A DNA stretch of 64,000 nucleotides from Streptococcus sp. oral taxon 431 (GCF_023115445.1 NZ_JALDUI010000007.1:4958-68957), one strand, 5' to 3'. Shown: positions 39,538-50,868, counted from the first letter of the stretch. Made by a program: numbers and translations. Notes: generated by a model from the letters alone, not told the origin.

Positions 39538-40524
39538 TTATTCTGTTTCTTCTTGGTTTTCTTCAGCTTTGACAGGTCGAGGTTCATAGGCTCTGATAAT
39601 TTGAGCGACAACTGGGTGGCGAACCACATCCTTGGCTGAGAAATGAACAAAGTCAATTTGGTGAATGTTCTTAAGTTTTTCTTGGGCATCAATCAAACCT
39701 GACTTTACATTACGCGGTAGGTCAATCTGACTAATATCCCCATTGACAATCATCTTAGAATTAAATCCAAGACGGGTCAAGAACATCTTCATCTGCATGA
39801 TGGTTGTATTTTGCGCTTCATCCAAGATAACGAAGGCATCATCTAAGGTACGCCCGCGCATATAAGCTAGGGGTGCAATCTCAATAATTTCTCGCTCCAT
39901 GAGACGAGTTGTTTGGTCTTTCCCTAAAATCTGATATAAGGCATCATATACTGGTCGAAGATAAGGGTCTACTTTTTCCTTAAGGTCACCAGGTAGAAAT
40001 CCTAAGCTTTCTCCAGCTTCTACTGCTGGACGAGTCAGGATAATACGCTTGACTTGGCCACGTTTGAGAGCTGTAACAGCCAAGGTCACTGCTAGGAAGG
40101 TTTTACCTGTCCCTGCCGGCCCAATACCAAAGGTCACATCGTGTTGTTTGACACTATCCACATAAAGCTTTTGACCCAAGGTTTTAACACGGATAGGCTT
40201 GCCTGTATTATCCTTAATAATCTCTTCTTCATAGAGGGCGACAAACTTATCGATTTCATTATTCTTAACCATGGTAATAGCTGTCACTACATCCGGAGTT
40301 CCAACGGTCATTCCACGATTGACCAAAACCATCAGGGCTTGAATAACTTGTCGGGCTTCCTCACAAGCTGACTCCTCCCCCAAGACTTGTACAATCTCTG
40401 TACGAGCGTGGATGATGACACCTAACTCATCCTCCATCAAACGAAGGTGGCGCTCATTAGAACCAAAAAGATGAAATAAATCATCTGGATGACTAAGCTG
40501 AATGTCTATTGAATGTTCCTTCAA
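39538..40524 (-). CDS. phoH: PhoH-like ATPase
   Basis: A 328-residue P-loop ATPase of the PhoH/YbeZ family. Walker A is GPAGTGKT (residues 135-142) and Walker B is FVILDEAQNTT. The N-terminal part carries a KH-like segment. Family members act in RNA metabolism with YbeY and other RNases. The start is TTG behind AGAGAGGTTCTTTA. No upstream or nearby in-frame ATG fits. A TATAAT with TGC before it (40684-40689) implies a leader of about 150 bases. Confidence 0.92.
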   Translation of the reverse strand: MKEHSIDIQLSHPDDLFHLFGSNERHLRLMEDELGVIIHARTEIVQVLGEESACEEARQVIQALMVLVNRGMTVGTPDVVTAITMVKNNEIDKFVALYEEEIIKDNTGKPIRVKTLGQKLYVDSVKQHDVTFGIGPAGTGKTFLAVTLAVTALKRGQVKRIILTRPAVEAGESLGFLPGDLKEKVDPYLRPVYDALYQILGKDQTTRLMEREIIEIAPLAYMRGRTLDDAFVILDEAQNTTIMQMKMFLTRLGFNSKMIVNGDISQIDLPRNVKSGLIDAQEKLKNIHQIDFVHFSAKDVVRHPVVAQIIRAYEPRPVKAEENQEETE

Positions 40525-40683
40525 ATAAAGAACCTCTCTAACTCTTTAATTTCGTTTTATCATTTTTGTTTTCTTTTACGTGAACTAGTCTTCAAGTCCC
40601 CACCATCTTGACAATAGGTCACAGACAAAGCTAGTTACCAAATAATGGGAAAATTTCTCATAAAAGATAAACTGAATGACTAT

Positions 40684-40689
40684 ATTATA
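40684..40689 (-). promoter_or_regulatory. Extended -10 box for phoH
   Basis: TGC-TATAAT on the minus strand, 160 bases before the TTG start. The -35 region is weak. The untranslated leader between has no clear open frame. Confidence 0.6.
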
Positions 40690-40734
40690 GCAAAGAGGCT
40701 GAGAAATTACTATTCCCAACTCCATCTAGTGGTC

Positions 40735-40950
40735 TTAATGTTCTAGATATTCTTGCCAAATTTGATCAAACTCTCCCATATTAAAGGAAAAGCTAGCATG
40801 TTCCTCTAAAAAACGACTGACTTGATCGAAATCATCTGTATGCTTTGGGAAGGCAGACTCCTCAAAAGCCAAATCCGCTAAAATTGCTTTTGAACTATTG
40901 CTTTTAGGATTGCGTTCGGTCATGAGCCAAGTATAAAATGATTTTCTCAT
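40735..40950 (-). CDS. yozE: YozE/UPF0346 family small protein
   Basis: A 71-residue protein of the YozE SAM-like (UPF0346) family, all helical in known structures and of unknown function. The start [20 protein letters not shown] and the aspartate- and phenylalanine-rich [12 protein letters not shown] are typical. It is 8 bases after cvfB and likely translated with it. Confidence 0.9.
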   Translation of the reverse strand: MRKSFYTWLMTERNPKSNSSKAILADLAFEESAFPKHTDDFDQVSRFLEEHASFSFNMGEFDQIWQEYLEH

Positions 40951-40958
40951 AAGCCTCC

Positions 40959-41813
40959 CTAGATTAGTTCCGTACCAAACTGGTCTTGTTTAATTTTACC
41001 AGCCTTCATCAAACCACCGAGCGCTTTTTTAAATTGACCTTTAGAGATACCAAAGGTTGCCTTGATATCATCTGGCGCTGACTTGTCATTCAGGGTCATG
41101 AAGCCACCATTGCTTTCCAAGTAAGTTAAAATCATCTGGGCATCATTTTCCAACATCTCAAAAGAACGTGGTTTTAGTGAAAGATTGAGTGTGCGATCCA
41201 CCTCACGGAAGCCAATAACACGTACATCTAACACTTGCCCCAAACGTGGCTCTGCATAACGCTCACTTGGATGGATGAAGCCAAGCATGTTATTTTCTGG
41301 CAGGTAAACAAAAGTTCCTGACAACTTGAGACGATAAACAATGGCTGACCAGTTTTGGTTCTGCATGTTATTGTAGGCAGGACGAGCCAATCGTTGGAAA
41401 TCTTCCTGATAAGCCAATATGCCCCAGATACGGTCCTTCTTGTCCACTTCTAGACGTATATAAAGTTGGTCACCTTTCTTTGGCCAAAGTTCTTTAAGCT
41501 CAGGTAGAATATCTAGTGACACAACGATTTCCTTGTCTGGTAATCCCGTATCAACAAAAACCCCAAGATCCTTACGAACCTCTGTTACGGTTCCCCAACC
41601 AAATTGGTCCTGAGTTGCAGTGACCTCTATAGTTGTCAAACGTAGTTTTTGCTTCATGTCTGTATAAGCAAAACCTTTGATCGTATCACCAACTGTATGG
41701 TGACCTTCTTCTTTAGCTAGAGCATATGTTTGACCATCCTTTTGAACAAAGTAAAAACGGTCATTTTCATCGATGATGAGTCCAACGATAAAACTTGCAA
41801 TATTTGTATTCAT
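40959..41813 (-). CDS. cvfB: RNA-binding virulence regulator CvfB (S1 domains)
   Basis: A 284-residue protein with three S1-like RNA-binding domains and a C-terminal winged helix ([20 protein letters not shown]). In S. aureus CvfB influences virulence gene expression, and streptococcal homologues affect mRNA stability. The start is the ATG after AGAAGGAAAC giving [14 protein letters not shown] frame 39 bases longer is rejected. It follows frr after a terminator. Confidence 0.9.
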   Translation of the reverse strand: MNTNIASFIVGLIIDENDRFYFVQKDGQTYALAKEEGHHTVGDTIKGFAYTDMKQKLRLTTIEVTATQDQFGWGTVTEVRKDLGVFVDTGLPDKEIVVSLDILPELKELWPKKGDQLYIRLEVDKKDRIWGILAYQEDFQRLARPAYNNMQNQNWSAIVYRLKLSGTFVYLPENNMLGFIHPSERYAEPRLGQVLDVRVIGFREVDRTLNLSLKPRSFEMLENDAQMILTYLESNGGFMTLNDKSAPDDIKATFGISKGQFKKALGGLMKAGKIKQDQFGTELI

Positions 41814-41829
41814 GTTTCCTTCTTTCGAA

Positions 41830-41862
41830 TAAAACTCAGCCAGCAATGCCAACTGAGTTTTT
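41830..41862 (-). terminator. Terminator after frr
   Basis: AACTCAG...CTGAGTT hairpin with T on the minus strand, between frr and cvfB. Some read-through into cvfB is likely because no other promoter is obvious. Confidence 0.65.
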
Positions 41863-41873
41863 CTGTTTATTTC

Positions 41874-42431
41874 TTAGACTTCCAAGATTTCTTTTTCTTT
41901 ATTGGCAGTCATTTCGTCGATATGTTTAACAGCATCGTCTGTCGCTTTTTGAATATCTTTTTCAAGAGTCTTCAATTCGTCTTCAGTGATTTCTTTAGCT
42001 TTTTCTTGTTTTTTAGCTTCGTCCATAGCATCACGACGGATATTACGGATAGCTACTTTAGCATTTTCACCAACTTTTTTCACTTCTTTAGCGAGGTCGC
42101 GACGAGTTTCTTCTGTGAGAGCTGGGATTACCAAACGAATAACAGAACCATCGTTAGCTGGTGTGATACCTAGGTCTGAAGCATTCAAAGCACGTTCGAT
42201 ATCTTTCAAAGATGATTTGTCAAATGGTGTTACCAACAAAACACGCGCTTCTGGGATTGTGATAGAAGCAATTTGATTAAGTGGTGTTTCAACACCATAG
42301 TACTCAACGTGGATGCGGTCAAGCAAGCTAGCGTTAGCACGACCAGCACGAATACTTCCAAACTCACGAGCAAGTGAGTGGTGAGATTGGGTCATTCTCT
42401 CTTTTGCTTTTTCTACGATTGCGTTTGCCAT
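41874..42431 (-). CDS. frr: Ribosome recycling factor
   Basis: A 185-residue RRF that works with EF-G to split post-termination ribosomes. It has the tRNA-like three-helix bundle and a small beta domain, with the [18 protein letters not shown] and [13 protein letters not shown] stretches. AAGAAATCATT precedes the ATG. It follows pyrH in the standard bacterial order. Confidence 0.97.
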   Translation of the reverse strand: MANAIVEKAKERMTQSHHSLAREFGSIRAGRANASLLDRIHVEYYGVETPLNQIASITIPEARVLLVTPFDKSSLKDIERALNASDLGITPANDGSVIRLVIPALTEETRRDLAKEVKKVGENAKVAIRNIRRDAMDEAKKQEKAKEITEDELKTLEKDIQKATDDAVKHIDEMTANKEKEILEV

Positions 42432-42440
42432 AATGATTTC

Positions 42441-43175
42441 TTATTCCTTTTCTTCGATATTATTTGAAACTGTAGTTCCGATATTTTCACCAAATACAAC
42501 ACGTTTAATATTTCCTGGTTGGTTCATGTTGAAAACTACCAAGTCAATATCATTATCCATTGAAAGTGTAGAAGCAGTTGAGTCCATGATACGGAGACCT
42601 TTGTTAATGACATCACGGTGAGTCAACTCTTCAAATTTAACGGCTGTCTTATCCTTTTTGGGATCAGCGTTATAGACACCGTCAACACCATTTTTAGCCA
42701 TCAAGATAGCGTCCGCTTCAATCTCTGCTGCACGAAGGGCGGCTGTTGTATCTGTTGAGAAGTATGGTGATCCAATTCCAGCACCAAAGATAACAATGCG
42801 TCCTTTTTCAAGATGACGAAGGGCACGTCCACGAACGTAAGGTTCTGCTACTTGTTGCATGGCAATGGCTGTTTGCACACGAGTATCCACACCCACTTGT
42901 TGCAATGAATCTGCCATCACAAGAGCATTCATAACTGTTCCAAGCATTCCTGTGTAGTCTGCCTGAACACGATCCATTCCAGCTTCTGCCGCAGGTTCTC
43001 CACGCCAGAGATTTCCTCCACCAATAACGAGGGCAATCTCAATACCTAAGTTATGTACTTCCTGAATTTCTTCAGCCATTGCTTGAACAGTTTTAATATC
43101 AATTCCGACACCACGTTCGCCAGCAAGGGCCTCACCTGATAACTTAATCAAAATACGTTTATATTTGGGTTCCAC
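42441..43175 (-). CDS. pyrH: UMP kinase
   Basis: A 244-residue hexameric UMP kinase of the amino-acid kinase fold, which phosphorylates UMP to UDP. It carries [24 protein letters not shown] and [18 protein letters not shown] start it at GTG giving [15 protein letters not shown], because AAAGGAG lies nine bases before it. A TTG 27 bases further upstream has no ribosome-binding site. It is upstream of frr. Confidence 0.96.
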   Translation of the reverse strand: MEPKYKRILIKLSGEALAGERGVGIDIKTVQAMAEEIQEVHNLGIEIALVIGGGNLWRGEPAAEAGMDRVQADYTGMLGTVMNALVMADSLQQVGVDTRVQTAIAMQQVAEPYVRGRALRHLEKGRIVIFGAGIGSPYFSTDTTAALRAAEIEADAILMAKNGVDGVYNADPKKDKTAVKFEELTHRDVINKGLRIMDSTASTLSMDNDIDLVVFNMNQPGNIKRVVFGENIGTTVSNNIEEKE

Positions 43176-43261
43176 CTGACTTCGCTCCTTTATTTTATTC
43201 AAACTATTTTATCACATTTTTTGAGAATTTTATAGTCTCATGAGTTATTCTTTTGAAAATT

Positions 43262-44596
43262 TTACACGGATAAAAAGTTTTCCAAATCAGCCAAGGCACG
43301 CTCTGCAATTTTTTCATAACGAGCCTTCTTATCACGAATGCGGTCGCCTTCCAATTCCTTGATAATTCCGAAATTGACGTTCATTGGTTGGAAATGTTTG
43401 CTGTCCGCATGGGTGATGTAATGAGCTAAGCTTCCAATCGCTGTCGTTTCTGGGAAAATAGCAGGATTTTCTCCCTTGAAAAGACGAGCTGCGTTAATAC
43501 CAGCTACTAGACCTGATGCCGCTGACTCAACATAGCCTTCCACACCCGTCATCTGACCAGCAAAGAAGAGATTTGGCTGTTTCTTAGAACGGTATGTCTG
43601 TTCAAGAAGATTTGGTGAATCCATGTAGGAATTACGGTGCATAACACCATAGCGAACGAACTCTGCATTTTCAAGACCTGGAATCATTTGGAAGACACGC
43701 TTTTGCTCCCCCCACTTAAGGTGAGTCTGGAAACCAACGATATTATAGAGGCTACCTGCTGCATTGTCTTGACGAAGCTGAACTACAGCGTATGGTGTCT
43801 TAAATTCGCCGTCACGAGGTCCTGTGTAATCGTCTGGGTATTCCAAACCAACTGGTTTCATAGGACCATAAAGTATAGTTTTAATGCCACGCTTGGCCAT
43901 GACTTCTATCGGCATACAACCTTCAAAATATTTTTCTTTTTCAAAAGAATTCAGTGGCGCTTCTTCCGCATTGACCAAGGCTTCATGAAAATCCATAAAC
44001 TCTTGTTTAGTCATAGGAGCGTTGAGATAGGCTGCTTCTCCCTTATCATAACGAGATTTAAGATAAACCTTGTTCATATCAATCGTATTAACATCCACAA
44101 TAGGCGCTGCAGCATCGTAGAAATAAAAACCGTCACCTCCATTAAGAGCATGAATTTTCTCAGCAAGTGCATCGCTAGTCAAAGGTCCAGTCGCAACAAC
44201 TGTAATAGCATCTGTTGGCAATTCTGTAATTTCGTCACGTACCACTTCAATCAAGGGATGGTTGGCAATTTTTTCAGTGACCATTTGGGAGAAACCATCG
44301 CGGTCAACCGCAAGTGCACCTCCAGCAGGAACACGGGTTGCTTCTGCTGATCCTAAGATAAGAGAACCTAGGCGACGCATTTCTTCTTTGAGGAGACCGA
44401 CAGCATTTGTAAGAGCATCTCCACGTAAAGAGTTAGAGCAGACCAACTCTGCAAAATTGTCAGTTTTGTGTTGTGGTGTTGACTTGACACCACGCATTTC
44501 ATAAAGTTTAACTGGAATACCACGCTCTGCGATTTGGTAGGCTGCTTCAGAACCCGCCAAGCCCGCACCGATAACATTGATATAAGATTGAGACAC
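43262..44596 (-). CDS. trmFO: tRNA (uracil-54) methyltransferase TrmFO
   Basis: A 444-residue folate- and FAD-dependent enzyme that makes ribothymidine at position 54 of tRNA. The FAD motif is [13 protein letters not shown]. Further family features are [37 protein letters not shown] and the C-terminal [15 protein letters not shown] start it at GTG giving [13 protein letters not shown] frame open 72 bases upstream lies in the leader. The leader contains TTTGTGGGTG and CACCCAAAG, able to pair. Confidence 0.95.
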   Translation of the reverse strand: MSQSYINVIGAGLAGSEAAYQIAERGIPVKLYEMRGVKSTPQHKTDNFAELVCSNSLRGDALTNAVGLLKEEMRRLGSLILGSAEATRVPAGGALAVDRDGFSQMVTEKIANHPLIEVVRDEITELPTDAITVVATGPLTSDALAEKIHALNGGDGFYFYDAAAPIVDVNTIDMNKVYLKSRYDKGEAAYLNAPMTKQEFMDFHEALVNAEEAPLNSFEKEKYFEGCMPIEVMAKRGIKTILYGPMKPVGLEYPDDYTGPRDGEFKTPYAVVQLRQDNAAGSLYNIVGFQTHLKWGEQKRVFQMIPGLENAEFVRYGVMHRNSYMDSPNLLEQTYRSKKQPNLFFAGQMTGVEGYVESAASGLVAGINAARLFKGENPAIFPETTAIGSLAHYITHADSKHFQPMNVNFGIIKELEGDRIRDKKARYEKIAERALADLENFLSV

Positions 44597-44698
44597 GACA
44601 CTAATACCTCTTTGGGTGAAACTTAAGTTCATTCCAGAACAAGTCACTAGACTGTTTGACACCCACAAATCTTTCTATTTTTTTCTTCTTCTAGTATA

Positions 44699-44731
44699 AC
44701 AAAAAAAGGGAAGAAGGCAAACTTCCCTGTT
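44699..44731 (-). terminator. Terminator of the tmk-holB-yabA-rsmI cluster
   Basis: GGGAAG-TTTGCCTT-CTTCCC hairpin followed by seven T on the minus strand, at the rsmI stop. A TATACT lying just past it could start trmFO. Confidence 0.88.
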
Positions 44732-45609
44732 TAGTCATTGGATTGATTGTCTTCCCATTCGTGGTAGGCCGAGTATAGCTGGCTTTTATTCCACTGGTAA
44801 ATTTTCGCAACTTCTTTAATGGCTTGATTTTTCTTCATGCCTTGCTGGATACGATCTTGAATTTCTAAGAACAAGTCATTCTCATCCTTATCCTCTACAT
44901 CCTGACTAGCACCTTCTACAATGAGAAGACATTCGCCTTTAAGAGGTGTTTGAGAAATACTTTCTAATAACTCAGTAATACTTCCACGTTGGTATTCTTC
45001 AAAGATTTTGGTCAGTTCTCGAACCAAGGCGATCGAGCGGTCACCGTAGACTTCTAGCATATTTTCTAACGTATCTGATACACGGTGAGGTGATTCATAG
45101 AAAATCTGAGTCTCAGGATAAGCTTTTTTTACTTCGAAAAATTGCTTTTGCTGACCAGATTTTCGTGGTAAGAAACCATAAAAAGTGTGAGGTTGGGGTG
45201 CTAAACCACTAGCAATCAAAGCAGAAATCCCAGCACTAGCTCCTGGAACTGTGACAACAGCGATGTCTTCTTCAATAGCAGCCTTGACCAAATCATGACC
45301 AGGGTCTGAAATGCTAGGCATCCCCGCATCAGATACTTGGGCAATACTTTGCCCTGCTTTCAGAAAATCAATCAAATCAGGAATTTTTTCCTTGGCATTA
45401 TGCTCGTGAAAACTGATCTGCTTGGTAGAAATGTCAAAATGCTTGAGCAAAAGTCCAGTATTACGAGTATCTTCAGCCGCAATCCAGTCTACCTCTTTCA
45501 AGGTCTGAATGGCGCGGAAAGTCATATCTTCTAGATTACCAATCGGCGTTGCGACTAGATAAAGCTTGCCATAGGGAGATTGTCCCTTAAAACTCTTTTG
45601 AATCTGCAT
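44731..45609 (-). CDS. rsmI: 16S rRNA (cytidine-1402 2'-O) methyltransferase
   Basis: A 292-residue SAM-dependent methyltransferase (YraL/RsmI) of the tetrapyrrole-methylase fold. The motifs LVATPIGNLEDMTFRAI, AAEDTRNTG and VSDAGMPSISDPG are intact. It modifies C1402 in the decoding centre. It begins two bases after yabA ends. Confidence 0.95.
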   Translation of the reverse strand: MQIQKSFKGQSPYGKLYLVATPIGNLEDMTFRAIQTLKEVDWIAAEDTRNTGLLLKHFDISTKQISFHEHNAKEKIPDLIDFLKAGQSIAQVSDAGMPSISDPGHDLVKAAIEEDIAVVTVPGASAGISALIASGLAPQPHTFYGFLPRKSGQQKQFFEVKKAYPETQIFYESPHRVSDTLENMLEVYGDRSIALVRELTKIFEEYQRGSITELLESISQTPLKGECLLIVEGASQDVEDKDENDLFLEIQDRIQQGMKKNQAIKEVAKIYQWNKSQLYSAYHEWEDNQSND

Positions 45610-45611
45610 AC

Positions 45612-45929
45612 TTACTCCCTAAACAACAGTTCATCACAGAACATACATTCTGCATCCTGCTCTCGACGTTGGCCATAAAAATCACGGCAAACATGAAAAC
45701 CGTCCTCATAAATGCGACGAACATTTTCCCTCACATGTTTAGTTTTGGATGGAGCTGTCTCCTCAACTTCTCCCAATCGTTCTCTCAGTTTATCATTTTC
45801 TAAACGAAGAGCTGTATTTTCCTCTACCAGACTCTTGAGATTTTTTTTGATGGCTTCGACGTCTGCCAAGGTTACCAACAATTGCTGTGAAAAATCATCT
45901 AAAGCATCAAATAATTCTTTTTTATTCAT
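45612..45929 (-). CDS. yabA: DNA replication initiation control protein YabA
   Basis: A 105-residue protein with an N-terminal leucine-zipper-like coiled coil (about residues 5-60) and a C-terminal zinc-binding domain (FHVCRDFYG and ECMFCDEL). YabA binds DnaA and DnaN to limit initiation. It sits between holB and rsmI, the normal Firmicute place. Confidence 0.95.
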   Translation of the reverse strand: MNKKELFDALDDFSQQLLVTLADVEAIKKNLKSLVEENTALRLENDKLRERLGEVEETAPSKTKHVRENVRRIYEDGFHVCRDFYGQRREQDAECMFCDELLFRE

Positions 45930-45958
45930 TACAGCCCTTTCTTTAATCTATCATTGCT

Positions 45959-46849
45959 TTAATTTTTTTGTAAAACTAGGTATTCCAAAGCGTTTTGAAA
46001 GCTGACATTGGCCCGCCACATTTTTCGAGCTTGAATGAGATTTTGCAAAATGTTCCGAGCTGAAACGTTGAGAATCTCCTGGCCAGCTAATACCTCTAAA
46101 ATCCTGAGCACCTGATCTTGCTTTTCTTTATCATCAGCCAAACTAGTTAATTTTGCAACCTGCAAATAGGATTCTTTTTTATGGGCTAAAAGCCAAGCAA
46201 AGAGGCGCTCACTTTCATCTACTAGTGTCCAAAATCCTGCTTGATGCACAAGCTTATCAGCCTCGGTCTGAGACTGACTGAATTGGGCCAATAGCTTAGC
46301 TTTATTTTTTACTAAACCAGCCTCTTCAAGCTGAGATATTAGAGTTGTGACTTGCTTCTTAAATTGGAAAATCTGTGTCCGACTTCGAATCGTTGGCAAC
46401 ACTTGGTCTTCATCATTGGTCAAAAAGAAAATGTAGATTTCACTCTGTGGTTCTTCAATAACCTTCAAGAGTGAATTTGCAGCATTCACATGCATTTTTT
46501 CCGCTTGCTCAATAATAAAAACCTGACGTTGATTTTCAATACCAGACTGGGAAAATTGACTGACTAATTCCCGAATACGCTCCGTCCTAATGACTTGATT
46601 CTGAGGTTTGATCATGGTCACATCAGGAAATTCTTCCTGCTCAATCAATTTACAATTCCGACATTTTTCACAAGGAAAAATACCAGTTTTCTCACTACAA
46701 AAGAGACTTTTAGACAAGAAAAGAGCCATCTCTAAACTTCCAAAATTACCTGAAAAGAGATAGGCGTGATTAAGCTGCCCTTGCTCTAAAATATGAACAA
46801 AACGTTCAAATTGTAAAGGTTGACAAGCTCTTAATTGCTCTTGTTTCAT
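45959..46849 (-). CDS. holB: DNA polymerase III subunit delta'
   Basis: A 296-residue clamp-loader subunit. The zinc-binding part is CEKCRNCKL, and [11 protein letters not shown] and RSRTQIFQF follow. The P-loop is degenerate ([11 protein letters not shown], no lysine), as expected for delta', which does not hydrolyse ATP. It overlaps tmk by four bases (ATGA type). Confidence 0.95.
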   Translation of the reverse strand: MKQEQLRACQPLQFERFVHILEQGQLNHAYLFSGNFGSLEMALFLSKSLFCSEKTGIFPCEKCRNCKLIEQEEFPDVTMIKPQNQVIRTERIRELVSQFSQSGIENQRQVFIIEQAEKMHVNAANSLLKVIEEPQSEIYIFFLTNDEDQVLPTIRSRTQIFQFKKQVTTLISQLEEAGLVKNKAKLLAQFSQSQTEADKLVHQAGFWTLVDESERLFAWLLAHKKESYLQVAKLTSLADDKEKQDQVLRILEVLAGQEILNVSARNILQNLIQARKMWRANVSFQNALEYLVLQKN

Positions 46850-47484
46850 CTCCTTAATCCCATCCTGTCAAAAAGTAGCTGCTGCGTGTTCTCAATCACT
46901 TGATCAAGTGGTAGACTAGCATCGATTTTTACAATGCGGTTTGCTTCCTTTTCCAAAAGAGATAGATAACCCTGACGGACTTTTCGGTGTAGATCCAGAC
47001 CTTCCAAGTCCAAACGATTGATCTCCCGATCACTGTTGGCAGCAATACGTGCAAGCCCCTCTTCCACCTCAATATCAAAATAAAGAGTCAAATCAGGTTT
47101 CAGTCCATCTGTCGCAAACTCATTAAGCCAATCAATCGCTTCTATATCTAAGCCACGCCCAAAGCCCTGATAGGCAACTGAACTGTCAATAAAGCGGTCC
47201 ATGATAATCAATTTTCCAGTTGCAAGCGCTGGTAAGACCTTTTCCACCAAGTGTTGTCGACGACTGGCGATATAGAGGAGAAGCTCCGTCTTAGGATCCA
47301 TTTCAGTATGACTAGGATCTAGAATAACTTCTCGAATCTTTTCTCCAATCAAAACTCCGCCTGGTTCACGAGTGCTTAAAACTTCTATTCCCCTATTCTC
47401 TAATATAGGGATTATGGCTTCAAGAACGCTTGTTTTTCCTGCTCCCTCTGGTCCCTCAAGAGAGACTAAAAATCCTTTTGACAT
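46846..47484 (-). CDS. tmk: Thymidylate kinase
   Basis: A 212-residue kinase that converts dTMP to dTDP. The P-loop is [11 protein letters not shown], the DR(Y/F) motif is [16 protein letters not shown] and the LID region follows [14 protein letters not shown]. It is the first gene of tmk-holB-yabA-rsmI. Its promoter shows TTCACA and TAGAAT. Confidence 0.96.
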   Translation of the reverse strand: MSKGFLVSLEGPEGAGKTSVLEAIIPILENRGIEVLSTREPGGVLIGEKIREVILDPSHTEMDPKTELLLYIASRRQHLVEKVLPALATGKLIIMDRFIDSSVAYQGFGRGLDIEAIDWLNEFATDGLKPDLTLYFDIEVEEGLARIAANSDREINRLDLEGLDLHRKVRQGYLSLLEKEANRIVKIDASLPLDQVIENTQQLLFDRMGLRR

Positions 47485-47514
47485 GTCAGACTCATTTCTA
47501 TTTTTCTCTCTTCT

Positions 47515-47543
47515 ATTCTATCAAAAAAATAGGGATTTGTGAA
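47515..47543 (-). promoter_or_regulatory. Promoter of tmk-holB-yabA-rsmI
   Basis: TTCACA and TAGAAT are 17 bases apart on the minus strand, with TGA directly before the -10. Confidence 0.7.
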
Positions 47544-47571
47544 AAGCTTTTTTTATTTCGCTCTTTGTAGT

Positions 47572-47610
47572 AAAAAAAGAGGTTGAGTTTTAACGCTCAC
47601 CTCTTATTTG
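47572..47610 (-). terminator. Terminator of the proBAC operon
   Basis: AAGAGGTGAGCGTT...AACTCAACCTCTT hairpin with a seven-T run on the minus strand. It overlaps the proC stop codon. Confidence 0.85.
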
Positions 47611-48401
47611 CCTAATTCTTGAGTTCTTTTGTAGGCTTGGTTGACAGCATCCATAACTATCCCTCGAAAAGCATGCGCTTCTAGGCTCGCTACACCAGCA
47701 ATAGTCGAACCACCTGGGCTACAAACTTGGTCTTTCAAGACTCCAGGATGTTGCTGACTTTCTAGGACCATTTGACCTGCACCAACTACCGTTTGAGCCG
47801 CCATTTTCAGAGCCATTTCTCGAGGCAATCCTATTTGAACCCCCGCATCGGCCATGGCCTCGATAAAAAGATAAACAAAGGCTGGTCCACAACCTGCAAG
47901 TCCTGTTGCTGCATCTATTAAACCATCACTTATTTCAACCAACTGGCCAGCCTTGGCTAAAAGTTGACAAAAAAGTTCACTGTCTTCTGGATGATAATTT
48001 GCAGACAAGGCATAGCTAATCACTCCTTGCCCAATAGCAACAGGTGTATTAGGCATGATGCGAATAATTCGATGCTGACTTGGAAGAAGACTAGCGAGTT
48101 TTTCCAAGGTCAAACCAGCTGCCATAGAAATCAAAAGAAGACTTTCTCGTTTTTCAAGGATGGTCTGATATTGAGTAAGCAGTTCAGAGAATTGAGCTGG
48201 CTTTACTCCTAGAAAAATCACATCTGCTTCTGCAAAGATTTCGTCATTGCTAGAAGCCAGACCACCGAAGTTTGTAATAAAAGCATCCACCTTGGCTTGA
48301 CTACGATTGGCAAGGAGAATCTGATGACCAGTTTTTGCTTGCAAGACAACTTTAGCCAAGCTGGAACCCATATTCCCCAAGCCGATAAATCCAATCTTCA
48401 T
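47604..48401 (-). CDS. proC: Pyrroline-5-carboxylate reductase
   Basis: A 265-residue NAD(P)H-dependent enzyme for the last step of proline synthesis. The Rossmann motif is IGFIGLGNMGSSLAKVVL. The C-terminal signature is VCSPGGSTIAGVASLEAHAF. It is third in proB-proA-proC, three bases after proA. Confidence 0.96.
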   Translation of the reverse strand: MKIGFIGLGNMGSSLAKVVLQAKTGHQILLANRSQAKVDAFITNFGGLASSNDEIFAEADVIFLGVKPAQFSELLTQYQTILEKRESLLLISMAAGLTLEKLASLLPSQHRIIRIMPNTPVAIGQGVISYALSANYHPEDSELFCQLLAKAGQLVEISDGLIDAATGLAGCGPAFVYLFIEAMADAGVQIGLPREMALKMAAQTVVGAGQMVLESQQHPGVLKDQVCSPGGSTIAGVASLEAHAFRGIVMDAVNQAYKRTQELGK

Positions 48402-48404
48402 CTC

Positions 48405-49667
48405 TTACTCCCTTATCTGTCCATCACCAGTAACTACATATTTGTAGCTGGTCAATTCCTTCAAGCCCATTGGTCCACGCGCATGTAGTTTCTGAGTAGA
48501 AATCCCCATTTCACACCCCAGACCAAATTGGCCACCATCTGTGAAACGAGTTGAGGCATTAATATAAACCGCTGCCGAGTCAACTTGATCTGTAAAGTAA
48601 GCTGCAGCTTCAGCATTTTCTGTAACAATAGCATCCGAATGATGGGTACTATGGGCTTCGACATGTTCAACTGCTTCCTCAAGACTAGAAACGACCTTAA
48701 CCGCTAGGATATAGTCTAAAAACTCGGTGTCAAAGTCTTGGGCCTCAGCTGCTTGACCTGAAACAAACTGACTTGCTTTGCTATCCAAGCGGAATTGAAT
48801 TGGTTCCAACCCAGCTTCTTTTCGATCGGCAACCAGAACTTGCTCCAAGCGAGGAAGGAAGCTTGCTGCCTTGTCTTCATGAACAAGTAGAACCTCCATG
48901 GCATTGCAAACAGAGGGACGACTAGTTTTAGCATTGTTGATGATAGACAGAGCCTTGTCTTCGTCTGCATCCTTATCAACATAGACATGGACAATCCCAG
49001 TCCCTGTCTCGATAACCGGTACGATAGCATTCTCAACCACTGCATTAATCAAGCCAGCCCCTCCACGAGGAATGAGAAGGTCTAGATATCCCTTGGCCTT
49101 CATCATGGCATAGCTACTTTCTCGGCTGGTATCTTCCACCAGTTGAATCACATCTGGGTGAATAGTAGTTGTCTCCAAGCCCTTCTTCAAGGCTATGGCA
49201 ATGGCATGGGCTGTTTGATAGGCATCCTTACCACTACGAAGAACAACCGCATTTCCACTCTTAAGAGCCAAAGCAGCCGCATCAGACGTCACATTTGGAC
49301 GACTTTCATAGATAATACCAATAACTCCCATGGCTACACGTTTTTTGGTGATAACTAAGCCATTTTCAAGCTGACTTGTTTCTAAAATTTCACCGATTGG
49401 ATCTGGTAAAGAAACCACTTCACGAATCCCAGTTGCCATAGCTTCTATACGCCCTGCATCCAAATAAAGACGATCCAGCATCACATCTGAGATTTTACCT
49501 TTGACCGCTTCCATATCGTTAGCATTAGCTGTTAAAATCTCTTCAGTAGCTGCTAATAAGTGATCAGCCATGGCTAGCAAGGCTTGGTTTTTCACGTCTT
49601 CACTAGCTGTGTTGATTGATTTTTTAACAGCCTGTACCTGTTCAAATTGTTCTTGTGTACTTACCAT
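48405..49667 (-). CDS. proA: Gamma-glutamyl phosphate reductase
   Basis: A 420-residue aldehyde-dehydrogenase-fold enzyme that makes glutamate-5-semialdehyde. The catalytic cysteine is in [18 protein letters not shown]. The [19 protein letters not shown] and [20 protein letters not shown] stretches are typical. It is 9 bases after proB. Confidence 0.97.
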   Translation of the reverse strand: MVSTQEQFEQVQAVKKSINTASEDVKNQALLAMADHLLAATEEILTANANDMEAVKGKISDVMLDRLYLDAGRIEAMATGIREVVSLPDPIGEILETSQLENGLVITKKRVAMGVIGIIYESRPNVTSDAAALALKSGNAVVLRSGKDAYQTAHAIAIALKKGLETTTIHPDVIQLVEDTSRESSYAMMKAKGYLDLLIPRGGAGLINAVVENAIVPVIETGTGIVHVYVDKDADEDKALSIINNAKTSRPSVCNAMEVLLVHEDKAASFLPRLEQVLVADRKEAGLEPIQFRLDSKASQFVSGQAAEAQDFDTEFLDYILAVKVVSSLEEAVEHVEAHSTHHSDAIVTENAEAAAYFTDQVDSAAVYINASTRFTDGGQFGLGCEMGISTQKLHARGPMGLKELTSYKYVVTGDGQIRE

Positions 49668-49676
49668 AGTTTACCT

Positions 49677-50786
49677 CTAAAATTCTGTAAAGAGTAATTG
49701 GATTTCAGGAGTAATGGAAATCCAGTCGTCACGGTGAATCAGAACTCCCTTAGCCTTTTGAGAACGAAGGACATCTTTAAGCCCCGATGCTCCTAGCTGT
49801 ACTCTACCTTTTCCAAGTGATTTTCCAGTTTCCTTATCAAAAACTGTAACAATATCGCCATAAGAAAAGTTGCTCTCAACATCTACAACACCTGATAAAA
49901 GTAGACTTTTACCATGTTGAGAGAGGGCTTCTGCAGCCCCCTTATCAACCCAAATAGCTCCCTGACTTTTGGCATAAAATGCCAACCACTGTTTCTGGGT
50001 ACGAAGCACCTTCTCCTGTGCAACAAAATAGGAACCATCCTTGGTCTTTTCTGCCGCCTCTATCATAGCATCAGCTTTCAAGGATGAACAAATATAAACT
50101 GGCACTCCTGACTCAGTTGCAATGGTCGCTGCCTTTATCTTAGTTAGCATGCCACCAGTTCCATTTGAAGATCCTGCTCCACCTGCCATATCGATAATTT
50201 CACGATTGATGTTCTCAATTCTCTCCAGACGTTTAGCCTTTGGATCTGAGTTGGGATTCCCAGTATAAAGACCGTCTACATCCGTTAAGAGGACCAAAAG
50301 ATCTGCCTGAACCATTGCTGCAACCTGGGCACTGAGTGTATCATTATCCCCGACCTTTAACTCATCAATAACGACACTGTCATTTTCGTTGATAATAGGA
50401 ATCGCACCACGATTAAGCAGGACTGACAAAGCTTGATGGGCATTTTTATAACGTCGTTTATCGACAAAATCAGCCTGAGTTAGCAAGATTTGCGCTGAAA
50501 CAATCTGTCTTAAGAGCAAATTTGTTGTATATTCTTCCAGAAGCAATCCTTGACCAACCGCCGCTGAAGCCTGCTTATCCGCAATCTTTGTGGGTCGTTT
50601 CTTAAATCCCAAGGCTCCAAAACCTGCCGCAACAGCCCCAGAAGACACCAAAATCAGCTCATGACCTGCTTCATGCAGCATTGCAAGCTGCTGTGTGATA
50701 GCTTTTACTTTGCTGCGAGATAAACTTCCATCTTTATGTGTCAAGGATGAAGTTCCCACTTTAAATACGATACGCTTGTACTTCAT
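49677..50786 (-). CDS. proB: Glutamate 5-kinase with PUA domain
   Basis: A 369-residue enzyme for the first, feedback-controlled step of proline synthesis. The amino-acid-kinase domain has KVGTSSLTH and [10 protein letters not shown], and a C-terminal PUA domain begins near residue 275. The start is ATG after TTGGAGAAAAAT ([14 protein letters not shown]). A frame 12 bases longer is rejected. First gene of proB-proA-proC. Confidence 0.96.
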   Translation of the reverse strand: MKYKRIVFKVGTSSLTHKDGSLSRSKVKAITQQLAMLHEAGHELILVSSGAVAAGFGALGFKKRPTKIADKQASAAVGQGLLLEEYTTNLLLRQIVSAQILLTQADFVDKRRYKNAHQALSVLLNRGAIPIINENDSVVIDELKVGDNDTLSAQVAAMVQADLLVLLTDVDGLYTGNPNSDPKAKRLERIENINREIIDMAGGAGSSNGTGGMLTKIKAATIATESGVPVYICSSLKADAMIEAAEKTKDGSYFVAQEKVLRTQKQWLAFYAKSQGAIWVDKGAAEALSQHGKSLLLSGVVDVESNFSYGDIVTVFDKETGKSLGKGRVQLGASGLKDVLRSQKAKGVLIHRDDWISITPEIQLLFTEF

Positions 50787-50813
50787 ATTTTTCTCCAAAT
50801 TTAATATTTAACC

Positions 50814-50842
50814 ATTTTACCATGATTTTATGAAATTGTAAA
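50814..50842 (-). promoter_or_regulatory. Promoter of proBAC
   Basis: TTTACA and TAAAAT are 17 bases apart on the minus strand, with TGG before the -10. Confidence 0.7.
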
Positions 50843-50868
50843 AAAGGAACTCACTCACTTATGATCGC

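Noticed and set aside
43637..44350. 237-codon plus-strand open frame over trmFO
   Set aside because: It is antisense to a well-conserved enzyme and its composition is that of a shadow frame.
44597..44700. trmFO leader as a riboswitch
   Set aside because: Only one weak pairing (TGGGTG with CACCCA) is visible and it fits no riboswitch class known to me.
45959..46849. Loss of the P-loop lysine in HolB as a damaging change
   Set aside because: Delta' subunits normally have a degenerate P-loop, so this is expected.
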